The notes under the pieces were generated by a model. The model ran no database searches. It saw only the letters and a list, made by a program, of their open reading frames with translations, and was not told the DNA's origin. From Trichoderma breve (Eukaryota > Ascomycota > Sordariomycetes > Hypocreales > Hypocreaceae): DNA of 64,000 nucleotides. Of this stretch, positions 23,416 through 33,964 are shown piece after piece. Location: contig NC_079236.1 of NCBI RefSeq assembly GCF_028502605.1, forward strand, positions 62,001-126,000, in the 5' to 3' direction. A program made the position numbers and the translations under genes. The first letter of the stretch is position 1. Each line of letters starts with the position of its first letter.

Positions 23416-24894
23416 ATGGGTTCCGTACAAGATCGAGAGCCTATTGACATAGCAATCGTCGGTGGAGGGATTGGTGGGCTCTCTTTAGCTATTGGCTTGC
23501 AACAACATGGCCATATCAGAATCAAATTCTATGAGGCTGCCTCTAAGTTCTCCGAGATTGGGGGTGAGTACCAGCCCTGTACCGTGAAAGAGACTTGATG
23601 ATTGGATTACGGTACTTCTTACGTGTATTAATGACGGTCACTGAAACATGGCAGCCGGCGTTTTCTTTGGTGCCAATTCTATTCGGGCTATGAGCCTTAT
23701 ACATCCGACTGTCGGAGAGGCGTACGCTAGAATATCGACGAGCGTAGGCTGGGAGTCAAAGAAAGATACATACTTTGATTTTATACTGGCACACGAGCTT
23801 CATGGCCTACCTACCGGGACCCACATCATATCTCCCAAACTCTCGGCGACAGAGCGCCACAGCACGGCTCACCGTGCCCATTTTGTGGACGAGCTCATCA
23901 AACTTGTGCCTGGAAGCATGGCCGAGTTTGGCAAGAGGTTGACAGACCTTTCACGGGATGAGAATAGAGGCAAAACTGTACTCAAATTTGCCGATGGCAC
24001 TACCGCAGAAGCGGACGCGGTTATTGGGTGCGATGGCATTCGGTCCGTATGCAGGGAGTTCGTGTTGGGAAAAGGCAATCCCCTCTCCCAGCCAGTGTTC
24101 ACAGGGAAGCATGCCTATCGCGGGCTGATACCGATGGATAAAGCCATTGCTGCCATAGGAGAAGAGAAGGCCCAGAACCGCTTCATGTTTATTGGCAAAG
24201 GGGGCCATGTGCTCACTTTCCCCGTCGCTAATGGCGATGTAATGAACGTCGTTGCATTCAGCACTACCAAGAGTGGAGTTTGGGAGGGCGAATGGGTTAA
24301 GCGAATGGAACGAAAAGATTTAGCAGCCGACTTTGGGGGCTTTGGAGAGGAATGCCAAAAGATATTCTCGGTATGCTTCGCCAATAAAGCAGTGACTAAA
24401 AGTGAAGTTCAGTGTACTGACTTGGAATTTAGCTTATGGAGAGCACCGACCACTGGGGCATCTTCGATCTTTCCCCCGATTTCCCAACGTACTCGTCCCA
24501 AGATCTCCGCCTCCTGCTCCTGGGCGACAGCGCACACGCATGTGCTCCTCACCAAGGGGCCGGTGCCGGCCAAGCACTGGAAGACGCGTATATCCTCTCT
24601 CACGTCCTCGGCGAGTGTCGCTCGTCATCTGATCTCCTCGCCGCATTCAAGGCTTACGAGAGTGTGCGTATGCCACGGGCCAAATTTGTCCAGATCCATG
24701 GACGTCGACAGGGAGAACTCTTGGATCTGCAGAGACCTGATATAGGGGACGATCTTGAGAAACTAAAGGCTGTTATTGACGTCCCAATCAGAGAGATTTG
24801 GAACTGTGATTTGGGTGCAGAGTTGGAGAAGGCATTGACGGCGATGAAGGCAGAGTTGAACAAGGAAGGATCAGAGAAGCGAACAGTTGTATGA
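23416..24894 (+). CDS. FAD-dependent monooxygenase, salicylate hydroxylase-like
   Basis: Three exons (23416-23563, 23655-24370, 24433-24894) join in phase to 441 residues. The N-terminal dinucleotide fold is IAIVGGGIGGLSLAIGL (GxGxxG at 16-21), followed by the FAD/NADPH DG motif in AVIGCDGIRSVCRE and the GD motif LLGDSAHACAPHQGAGAG, in the order and spacing of class A flavoprotein hydroxylases. Salicylate 1-monooxygenase-type enzymes hydroxylate aromatic acids with NAD(P)H and O2. Similar enzymes also act in secondary metabolism, so the exact substrate is open. No membrane segment, so probably cytosolic. Its upstream neighbour is an organic-anion symporter in the same direction and its downstream neighbour a convergent alpha/beta hydrolase. 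Confidence 0.9.
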
Positions 24895-25456
24895 GCAACA
24901 ATTGATCAACAACATCCCGTATGAATTTACCGAATGGACAGAGGAGAAAGATTCTCTAAACTCTCAGCTGTGAAGACTCACCAATGAGCCAAAAGAATGC
25001 AAACATCCCCCGCGGATTGTAATATTATTTAACCCGCAATACCATCTCTCCTCTTCTTTATGCATCTCAAATGGCTCTCTTACCATTTTACCATTTCTGA
25101 CGCTACACTAGTCTCTCACTTCTAGCTTTCTTGCAATTTGGTGGGCCTCTTTCATGCGTCGCTGTCATTGAACCCAACCTTAAAGCACCACTTTCATCTT
25201 GGAAGCAGAGGCAAACAATAGATTGAGCCTCCAAAACCTTGCTGTAAAAGTTAATTTCTACCTGTGTCTAACCGTGTACCCATTTGGGGTTAAATTCACA
25301 ACGTGAGTTATGGGGGTTGCGAACGGAAGATGTGGCGGTTTCCAAGATTCCGTAGTCAGTATCGCAACACACAAGGCTTTTTTTACAACTTCCCCAATCG
25401 CTCACTAACAGCAAACAGTGGTCTATTAGATAGAGGATATGGACTTGCTACATAGC
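24895..25456. other. Convergent 3' flanks, no gene
   Basis: 562 bp of pyrimidine-rich non-coding DNA between the convergent monooxygenase and hydrolase genes. Nothing else seen. Confidence 0.6.
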
Positions 25457-26440
25457 TTACTCAAGCGTTTTCCAGAACTCCTCAATTAACTTGGCGACCT
25501 CTGGAACCTTTTCTCGTATAACAGCATGTCCAGCTTGTGGTACGACCACATAATCCTTCATCCCAACGTCGAGCAAATCCTTTCCGCTAACTATATCGTC
25601 CAACTCTCCAAGAATACAGAAAGTTTTGATACCTGTGCTCGCTGCTTTCAGAAATTCGTCGTCATTGTCTAAAACCCCGCCATCTCTGAATATGGCTACT
25701 ACACTCGCTACGTGACCCTCATGGTTCTTCATTTGCCAGTCTCTGACTGCCTCAGCGACCACCTCACCTTTGGCAACTCTCTCTTTCCAGTCGGCCGGGA
25801 CAACTAGGTCTCCGCCCTCTAGGAGTTGCAGAATCCACTGTTTCGCCTGCTCTTCTATACCTTCACCGCCACGCAAGTAGCTTCTGTGTAATTCTTCAAA
25901 CTCTCCTTGCCGGATGAAACCTGCAGGTGCAACAAGAGCCATGGAAGCCACACGCTCTGGCTTTGCTGCCGCAAAACTTGCAGTTGCTGATGCGCCAAAT
26001 GAGAAGCCAACTAAATGAGCGTTGTCCCATCCGAGGTGCACCATTACAGATTCCAGTAGACTGTGGAATAGAGCTGCATCGTGGGCTACTAGTGGGGTGT
26101 CTGTGAGCCCATGGCCCCAGAGGTCAACAAGTACGCATTTGGCAAATGGAAAACGTGCAGAGAGAGCGCTTGCTAGTGGTTGCAAGCCAATTGCAGAGGT
26201 CTGGATGCCATGCACAAAGAGGACGCGGGATATCGCATTTGTGGCATCTGCGGGCGAGGAGGACGAGGGTGGCAGCTCATAGATTGCGGCTCTTCCATTC
26301 GGTGTTTGCAGAAATGATGCTTGAGGCATTAAACTGCCAAATGTTGCAATGAAGGCGCTTTCAGATGGTGCAGATATGGATCGCCTCTTGTCAGGCGGCG
26401 CAGCACCGGGACGCGGTAATACTAATAAAGGAGTTGACAT
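25457..26440 (-). CDS. Alpha/beta hydrolase
   Basis: A single-exon frame of 327 residues starts at ATG 26440; the extension to 26515 uses no ATG. The oxyanion strand RVLFVHGIQ (about 72-80), the turn VDLWGHGLTD, the nucleophile elbow GFSFGA with Ser147, an Asp at 281-282 (LGELDDIVS) and His305 (PQAGHAVI) form the expected triad in order. The cap is short. This general fold covers esterases, lactonases, C-C hydrolases and peptidases. The neighbourhood (aromatic monooxygenase, organic-anion symporter) makes a ring-cleavage or ester hydrolase role possible, but sequence alone does not decide it. Probably cytosolic; no leader seen. Confidence 0.85.
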   Translation of the reverse strand: MSTPLLVLPRPGAAPPDKRRSISAPSESAFIATFGSLMPQASFLQTPNGRAAIYELPPSSSSPADATNAISRVLFVHGIQTSAIGLQPLASALSARFPFAKCVLVDLWGHGLTDTPLVAHDAALFHSLLESVMVHLGWDNAHLVGFSFGASATASFAAAKPERVASMALVAPAGFIRQGEFEELHRSYLRGGEGIEEQAKQWILQLLEGGDLVVPADWKERVAKGEVVAEAVRDWQMKNHEGHVASVVAIFRDGGVLDNDDEFLKAASTGIKTFCILGELDDIVSGKDLLDVGMKDYVVVPQAGHAVIREKVPEVAKLIEEFWKTLE

Positions 26441-27057
26441 GTCTATATGGATCTGGTGGTAGCCGCGTGGAGTTGATAGAATGTGAAAATCTAGACGTTG
26501 GGTGTAGAGGAGCAACTAACGGGACGTCTTGAGGGATAATGAAATATTTACTCAAATAGCGATTTCTGGCCAAAGCAAAAAAGACGCTTAGCAATGGAGC
26601 ATCGTGCATAGTAGATGAACTTACGTAAAATTCGTTACAACTAAGTTTACACTTATGGAACTATAGGTAGTGTTTAGATCACAAATTTCGTCCGTACGAT
26701 GGTAGCTTATTGCATTATCCCATAAAGAAATGAGCGGCCTTACACGGAGGTTTGAGTGGGGGAGCAAGAGGAATTAGGGAAGCGAAAAGAAAAAATATAA
26801 AAAAGAGCCAAGTGCAGGAAGCCCGGCAAAGTAACGTCAATTTTTAACGGGTCTATTTATTATTATCTATGAACCAACAATTAAAGATATAGTCTGCTGA
26901 TGAACTTAGCATTTTGCTTATCGACAAACCATCTGCTCAGGTCCAGTGACAGCCAGAGGGCATTGTTTGCTAATCGCAGCATATGCGTGTCTGCAACGCG
27001 GTCTTGGGTAATGATCTTTCCATCTTCCCTCGATGCTAGATCAATTCTAACAGAAAG
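26441..27057. other. Intergenic, no gene seen
   Basis: 617 bp covering the promoter of the alpha/beta hydrolase and the 3' flank of the Ctr remnant; AT-rich, with an A-rich run near 26785. Confidence 0.5.
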
Positions 27058-27330
27058 TCAGTGGCGAACGAACTTGCCAATGCCGGAACCCAGAATGATA
27101 CAAATGATAATATAGCCATTGAAGTACATGGCAAGAAGCATGATTACATAGGCTGCTCCAAAGGTAATAATAGCATGAATGATCGCTCGTAGTAGCTGCT
27201 GCAGTGGAGTAGCGCGGAACAGAATTGCTTGAGAAGAGGTGGCTGATTCCCGAGCCTCTCTAACCACAAGATCACTGGCCACAGCAGCTTGCCGGCGCCA
27301 CTGTCGAACCTTACTCGGGCCCGGGGTCAA
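27058..27330 (-). pseudogene. Ctr-type copper transporter remnant (C-terminal half)
   Basis: A minus-strand frame of about 90 codons contains two closely spaced hydrophobic segments, LLRAIIHAIITFGAAYVIMLL and AMYFNGYIIICIILGSGIGKF, the latter carrying the glycine-rich GxxxG helix of Ctr transporters (TM2 and TM3). The Met-rich extracellular N-terminus, TM1 and any ATG are missing; upstream sequence on this strand is AT-rich and unrelated. Ctr proteins import or release Cu(I) as trimers, and half a protein could not form the pore. It lies head to head with the reductase remnant at 27435, so both look like parts of one former metal-uptake locus. A missing first exon under the reductase remnant cannot be fully excluded. 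Confidence 0.65.
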
Positions 27331-27434
27331 TATGCATATATCTAACTTATATCTAGTTCAATGATGACTTAACTCTAAAGCATACATTACTCTCAAATTA
27401 TGCTCATGAAGCTGTCTAAAACCGCAATAATTCG

Positions 27435-29373
27435 TTGCATCTGATCAAAACGATGTTGATCGTAATGTCTAGAATACATACTGCGCTGGATGCTCGGCAC
27501 ATCCAGAATCTCAGTGATGCAACGCACCTCCGAGCAACATTGGGGTATGTAGATCGCGCAGTGCCTTGCACCAACGATAAAGGTTCATGTGAATACTTGG
27601 ATCTGGTCTACTCAGCACACGATCTAAGTATGCTCTCTGCGGGCATTTTGTGGGTAACAATTGGGAGCATATTGCTCTGTTGGACATTGCACCGCATATA
27701 TAATTTGCCTTCACACACTCCACCTAAGCCACTCACAACTCTAGAACCAGCGGCCGCTAGACTTCGCCGTACTGTCGGATCTGTTTTCAGACGCTTTCTT
27801 CTTCGAGACTCTATTCGCTCCATGTTCGGGGCGTACCACTCGCGTACAGGTCACCGTTCTCCTAAGCCTTATTGGTTACCTCATTATCTGGTCCTTTGTT
27901 AGCCTTACGTATCAGACCTGGGTGACACCTGTCAAGAATCTCCCAGGCGTTTATAATACCCGTACTACACTTGGTCCATGGTCCGATCGTATCGGTGTTC
28001 TAGCCTACGCACTCACACCATTATTGGCGATGCTCGCTAATCAGGAATCTGAGCTGTCTTTTCTTACAGGAGTACCATACCAGAGCTTCAGCCTTTTACA
28101 CCACTAGCTAGGTTATATAATACTTCGCCTCTAACAACCGCGGCCTCTCGTGGCGCGGCAATGAGTCGTCGAAACATATCTCGTTTGGGGAATCGTTTCG
28201 ATGACAATTTTGACATTGCTTGTTGGATTGAGTACAACGTGGGGCATTCGTCTTACTGTATATGAAGTTTTCCGCAAGCTTCATTACAGTCTGGCTATGC
28301 TATACATTGGAGGCTGTTGAGGCCATTGGGATAAACTCAAATGCCTTATGCTACCCTCTCTTATTTTCTGGTTCATTGATCGCGGCTGTCGTCTCATGAG
28401 AACAGGTCTCCTTCATTATCACATTCTTGACTCTGGGCCTGTAGGATTTCGAACCTGTACTGCCGACATCACATTATTTCCGTAACCCAAATATGGAGAT
28501 GTGCACCGGCTTGATCTAGCAAATTATCAAGATCCTTGGGCAGTCAGCCAGCATTACTACTTATACTTTCCTGAAAGCAGTACTTGGCAATCGCACCCGT
28601 TGACTCCTCTTAATGCACCCCGAGTTGAAGCTGGACGCGTGAAGCATTCATACATCATCCGCGCAAAACATGGAGAGACCAAAAAGATTGCTCAGCTCTG
28701 TGTAAGCAAATAAAGCCCAGCAGTGTATCCAGATAGTAAAACGACACCAGTAAAATTGACTGGCCCATATGGATCACACACTGTGGACAACATCGAGCCT
28801 CACAGCAATGTTCTCTGTGTTGCGAGGGGCACTGGTATCACCTACGTTTTACCAATTTTACTGCAGCTTGCACAATCTCCGCGTCCTGTCCGAGCTAAAT
28901 TTAGTCTAATATGGTGCATTGAGGAGATAAGAGATCTGAAATGGGTCAAAACAGAGCTGAACATCCTTCAACAAGCTCCTGAGGACATGAATCTTGACAT
29001 CAATATTTTCGTCACTCAGGGCATTGCAACTAAGATCGAGTCTAAGGGAAAGAAGCTCAATCCCACTGATATTCATGTGAAAGACGCAACAAGTGTCGTA
29101 ACATCAGGAGCGACAAATGGCAGGGCCCGAAGCCCATGTCTACATCAAAGCGATGGGATCAATGGCAATCGGCGCCCAGATGTTGCTAAATTAATTAGCG
29201 ATTTCCTAGTGAGCACAATTGATGGACCAACCATAGTATTCTCTAGTGGCCCGGGAGCAATGATTAGCGACGTTTGTCGGGCTGTTGCAGGCTTTAATTC
29301 CCTAAGTAAAGTATGGCGTGGACAACGACGGTACGACGTAAAATTCATTGGGGAAGAGCGCATGGAGTTGTAG
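27435..29373 (+). pseudogene. Decayed ferric/cupric reductase (FRE-type) gene
   Basis: Pieces of a transmembrane metalloreductase follow one another in order but in broken frames: SCEYLDLVYSAHDLSML and the first helix near 27590-27700, RTTRVQVTVLLSLIGYL near 27830-27880 after a one-base frameshift, the YQTWVTPVKNLPGVYNTRTT piece with SDRIGVLAYALTPL, the heme-helix piece FRKLHYSLAMLYIGG at 28270-28315, the FAD-binding HPLTPLNAP piece at 28590-28620, the NADPH-binding GTGITYVLPILL at 28830-28870 and the SSGPGAMISDVCRA end at 29245-29290. Stops fall at 28105-28107 and 28318-28320, where the family has Trp, and at 28711-28713. The protein would normally reduce Fe(III) or Cu(II) at the plasma membrane. 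The gene can hardly make a working product. Confidence 0.85.
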
Positions 29374-29544
29374 CGATTTTGAACCGCATTTTCAACTTCT
29401 TTAAATAAAAGAATACATATAGATGTTAGGCCAACTGACGAAAAAGATACTTTGCCCGTCAAGATTTTGCTCAACTTTACAAACGTTGATGCCAAGATCC
29501 AAAGACAAAGCAAATATTGACTTTTGTATTCTCAGTCATTCATA

Positions 29545-30817
29545 CTAAGCAAAGAGGCATTGAAGATCATGCTCTTCAAATGCTTTCGCGTCTTTCCTCC
29601 AAGCGCTAAGCAAGACGTCTCTTCCGATCTTGGCAATATTCCGACCTTCCTCCGGTGTCCCCCATCCAGGCGTCGTAGATCCAATGCATACTAGGTGAGC
29701 ACCGACATGAATGAGCACGCGGAAGATGACATCAGTATCAAGCTTGCCGTATCCCTCTACAAAGCCGCGAATAATCCAGAGGGCGGCATCAATATCCTTG
29801 TATAGTTTCAGCTGCCATAGTTCGGCAATCAGCTGGCCGAGGTCTTCGGCTCGTACACCGACCTGCGCCATTTCCCAGTCAATAATCCGAACTGGAACCA
29901 GCTGGCCATCTGCAAAAGTAATATTTGGCAGCAGCACACTATAAGTAAGAAAAGGTCAGTTCTCGTACCAACAGCGAGACGTTGCATGAACTATGTTGCA
30001 CTCTCAACTTACTTGCCGGTCCAAAAGTCACCATGGATTGCACTCAGTTGGCTCTCTTCTACCAATTCAGCCGTGGCCATCTTTACAATTTCCTGCAAAA
30101 CGTCCTTGTACTCCTGTAGAATGGTTGGGAACATGTTCACCCTTCCAAGCAGTTGGTCATAATTGATGAGCTTTTTGATGTTCCGCATGTCTGTATTCTG
30201 TGCGAACAGATCACGCAGGCCCTGCTGCTCTGGCTGGTCGCTCCAATTGTGGAATTCCCGCAGCCACCGACCTAAACCCAATCCAAGTTGAAGGCATTGT
30301 GGTTTGACTGCCTCAGAAGTAGCAGGTTGATAGTGGCGGAGAGCATAGTCTTTGAGATTGACAGCATTAGACACGTATTCCTGAATCTGAGTACTACTTT
30401 CAGGGTTGAAGTGGTACAGTTTCGGAGTCCCAATTTCGTATGTCGACGAAATCACGTGTGGAAATTGTGAGAGGAATCGTAGGCCTTCCTCTTCAATGTT
30501 CTATTAATGAACAAAAAATGCGCACGAATTGAGTATTAGTACTTGAGCTTTTCTAAGGTGTGTGGAAGACCGATGGGAGAACTCACGCATCGAACCATTT
30601 TCAGTTTGAAGTCGGGATGTTGGGCAACATATGCTTCGCCATGTTTCAGCACAACCTCGGACACACCGTCTGGCAGAGGCTTCTGAAGTTTGGCGTGGTA
30701 AATGAAGTTTGCAGTCCCCCCAGACAGAGGTGTGAAAGATGATACAGCATAATCTGTACCTTCCAGCTCTTTTTGCACCGTCTCTTGGATCCGTTTATTC
30801 GTCTCTTCTGCCGACAT
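29545..30817 (-). CDS. Aminoglycoside-phosphotransferase-fold (APH/choline-kinase-like) kinase
   Basis: Three exons (30817-30587, 30500-30013, 29938-29545) join in phase to 370 residues. The N-lobe has the nucleotide loop SGGTANFIYHAKL and the lysine strand SEVVLKHGEAY. The catalytic loop is HGDFWTGN (233-240), where Asn240 appears only after splicing intron 2, and the metal-binding aspartate is in RIIDWEMAQ (Asp260). These are the Brenner motif and DFG-equivalent of APH-fold kinases, which phosphorylate small alcohols or sugars such as choline, methylthioribose or antibiotics. The fungal group is large and mostly uncharacterised, and methylthioribose-kinase-like members look closest from memory. 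Soluble, cytosolic. ATG 30817 (MSAEET) preferred over the in-frame upstream extension, which adds a non-conserved leader. Confidence 0.85.
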
Positions 30818-32386
30818 GATTGGGAACCGGAGATTTGATGCGACAACCTGAACAAAATATAAAGGCGGCGGACTATCTATCCGGAGTGTGTGCGTGAGTT
30901 GTTCAAAGAATTGCCCGTCAATAGAAGAAGTGGTAAGATATCGAAACAAAGGGCAAGGTTATTTATTGTATAGGTTCTTTCCCCGATAATAAATAATAGT
31001 AGTGCCTACCTATATACTCCCTAATCTAGGCCGGTAGGAAGTTCAAAATGTGCTCCGTACCGAATGAGCTTACACATGTACTACGTACTACATACAGCTA
31101 GGACGTAATTGCAGCCTTTCGCCGGTGAGTCAGAGCTTTAAATGTCTCAACCTGGAATGGTCTGCAGCGTGTGGCAAGTCTCTTTTAATATCCCCAAATA
31201 CTATATTAAACATCCATCAAATACACTCCCCGGTTCATTAAAAGAATTCTCTAGCAGAAGATCTGATGCTCTCTTTGGAAGTTACAGTTTTTCGCAAGTA
31301 GCTACGCTCACATCACTTTGGGGAATAAACGATCTGTTACCCCGCCTTCCCAAGAGGATTGCTGTAGTTGAGCCAAGTTCCTGTTACGACAGCCCCAAGT
31401 ATAGAGTACCATCTTCCCGTCCACTTTAGCTAGCGTTTCTAGGTATACAGCACTCAGGAGTGGCTCAAAAACATGCTTCTCAGTAGGTACCTGCTAACTC
31501 GTAGCGCGATCTCAATGTTGTGAGGGGCCAGCGAAGCCAAATTGACCCCGCAGAGAAAGGAAGAATAAACAGCCGCGTGAATGTTCGAGAAAACGGGGAT
31601 AATGTATATACGCAAGCTCCAGATCGCACTTAGTGTAACGAATTTGGAAATTATCGATACGTTTATTAAAAGCCTGTACTGGAATGTCACTAGGAAACGC
31701 AGGTTGATGGCCAATTAGAAAAGACATATCCAGACTAGGCCGGGAATTTGATGCCCTTTAAATCGTTGACTCAGAAGCCCCAAGGCTAATGCACGCGCGC
31801 CTTACTGTATGTACGTTAATCATACCCTGCAGGGCTTGACCGAAAAAAATTATGCTACAGTCGTATCATACAGATCCGTTAGTTTTGTCGTTTTGTGATC
31901 TTATGGCTATATTGCGAGGTAAACATTTTGTAGCTCTATGTTGTTGTGGGTTTAGTTGCAAGTCATCAATCAATGCTACTTTTTAATACTTTACTGCTCC
32001 GCTAAGAACCCTCTCCGATGACTAGGTAGCTCAAGACCAACTCACTGTTCGGGAATGATTGCGGAGTCAGCATTGGAAGAGAACAATGGATAGATGAATC
32101 TTATGCGTAGATCAAATCGCACGCGTTACTGTGGATATCCGGATATTACAGCCAACTCAAGTTATCAGCATGCGCTTAGCCCGCCGCGGAGCGAGTCAAC
32201 CATCACGATATTCGTTCCCAAATCCTTAAGCTGATATTCTGGGAGAATGTTACTATAATTCGGCTATTCATACTACTACGTATAGAGAATTATGTATATT
32301 AGATGGGAAATAACCAATATCGACCCGACTACTGCATTATCATCTTTCAAGATGCTGATTATGAGTGTGCTACACTAGACCACTGC
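30818..32386. other. Intergenic, no gene seen
   Basis: 1.6 kb between the kinase promoter and the 3' end of the GH30 gene. Frames at 31142-31727 are short and featureless. Confidence 0.5.
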
Positions 32387-33964
32387 TTACTCCAACCAGA
32401 ACGTCTTCATAGCCCTTGGCTCAACCGTCACCTTGAGGCTGCTGCCACTAATCTTGTACCGACTCTGCAAAGTAACGTTGTGGCTATTATCGGTCAAGTA
32501 TTCGCTCAATTTTCTCTTTTTGATGCCCTCCAGATCGATAGTCAAGTCGTAAGGGAAATGAGCTGCATTGATGACGGGGATTGCCACAGTACCATTTTTG
32601 TTGACATAGGCGGTTACATAGACGTTTTCTACGTCGCTTGTTGCATCAATGCGTACAGACCCTGGTCTAGCAAATCGGAAATATTGTGCAAAAGCCCAGA
32701 GTCGAGATGATACTTCGTAGTTGTCGCGATCAAGCCGAATGAGAGCATTGTCGCCATTGGAGTTCTGTGCGCACCACCAGTGAGTGTAACCCGAGGTGTC
32801 GCTATTTACAAAAGCGTTGTGCATATACAACGCCCATTGAAAGCCCTCACTGACATGAATTGTTAGCATCGACCTAGAGAGAAATGAGGACTATTTTGGT
32901 ACAAAAGATACGTACGCAAGTTGGCCGCTGTAGTCCCAAGTGCTATTCCACGGACCGGTACCCTATGACGCGTGTGAGTAAATAGCAAAATAAATCTTTG
33001 GGCGTTATCTTACATCAGCCCATTCTGTCATAATGTTTTGCTTTCCACCAGCGTTGAATGGGCGCTCAGGGTTACTCTGGTAGTTGTGCCACGTCTGGAA
33101 CTCGGTCAGATATCACATCGACGTTTAGCTTTGAGAGGGGCGTAATGGAGAACAAACCGCAATGTCAAAAAACTTCTCTCCGCCCGCTTGCTGAAGCTCG
33201 TAGAGAATGTTTCTTTCTTGTCTTGCGCCAGTTGCATCACAGCAACTGACATCCACTTTGGGGAAAGCCCTTTTGAGTGTAGGATATAAGACCTCCAAGA
33301 AGTCTTTAGCCTGGTATCCGTCTGACAGCATACTCTCATAGGTAAAAGGGTTGAAGTCAGGCTCGTTCCAGGCACCCAGAAGAGAGACATCGATACCTTC
33401 TTCCTTATAGAACCGGACGTATTGAACGAGATAATCGGCATATGCTTGGCGCCAATCGTGCTTGCAATTGGTGCCACGTACACCACATATTTGTCCACCC
33501 AAGTTCTCTGTTCCAACCGTCTTCATACATCCAGGAGCAGACCAAGCATCGGCATAAACAAAGAGGTCGGGATTATACTTGAGAGCCGTTTTGGTGAGAT
33601 TGAATTGGCAATTATCGCTGCCATCCCAGACATAATTGAACTTGCCTTCTGGAGTGGCGGGACAAGTTGGCAAAATAGTGGTTCCTGGGGAGGATCCAAT
33701 GTCGTTTCGGACAATAGACAGACCTCCAATATTTTCGTCAAAGAGGATTTGAGTGACCTTTTGTTGGTTTTCGGGCGATAAGCCGGAAGACCCAAACTGT
33801 TGACAAGCAATACCGAAAGCACCAGAACAGCCGCCTCCAATCATAGTCTGATAAGTTTGACGAGCGTTGATCTTAATATTAGCTTTGTATTGAGAGTTGG
33901 TGTTGTATGACCATGCTGAGCTTTGACCTAGCAAGGCCAAGACAACCGATACAGTGGACATCAT
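32387..33964 (-). CDS. Secreted GH30 glycoside hydrolase, endo-beta-1,6-galactanase type
   Basis: Four exons (33964-33158, 33094-33014, 32962-32916, 32849-32387) join in phase to 465 residues. Residues 1-18 are a signal peptide. The (beta/alpha)8 domain starts with the family sequence YQTMIGGGCSGAFG. The acid/base is Glu201 in LLGAWNEPDF, and the nucleophile is Glu294 in QNIMTEWAD, which is only complete once the small 81-bp exon 2 is spliced in. The C-terminal beta domain (GYTHWWCAQNSNGDNALIRL to the end) is the side domain that GH30 enzymes carry. Length and motifs are close to Trichoderma endo-beta-1,6-galactanase (subfamily 5), which cuts arabinogalactan side chains. Other GH30 activities (beta-1,6-glucanase, xylanase) are less likely. 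Extracellular. Confidence 0.9.
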
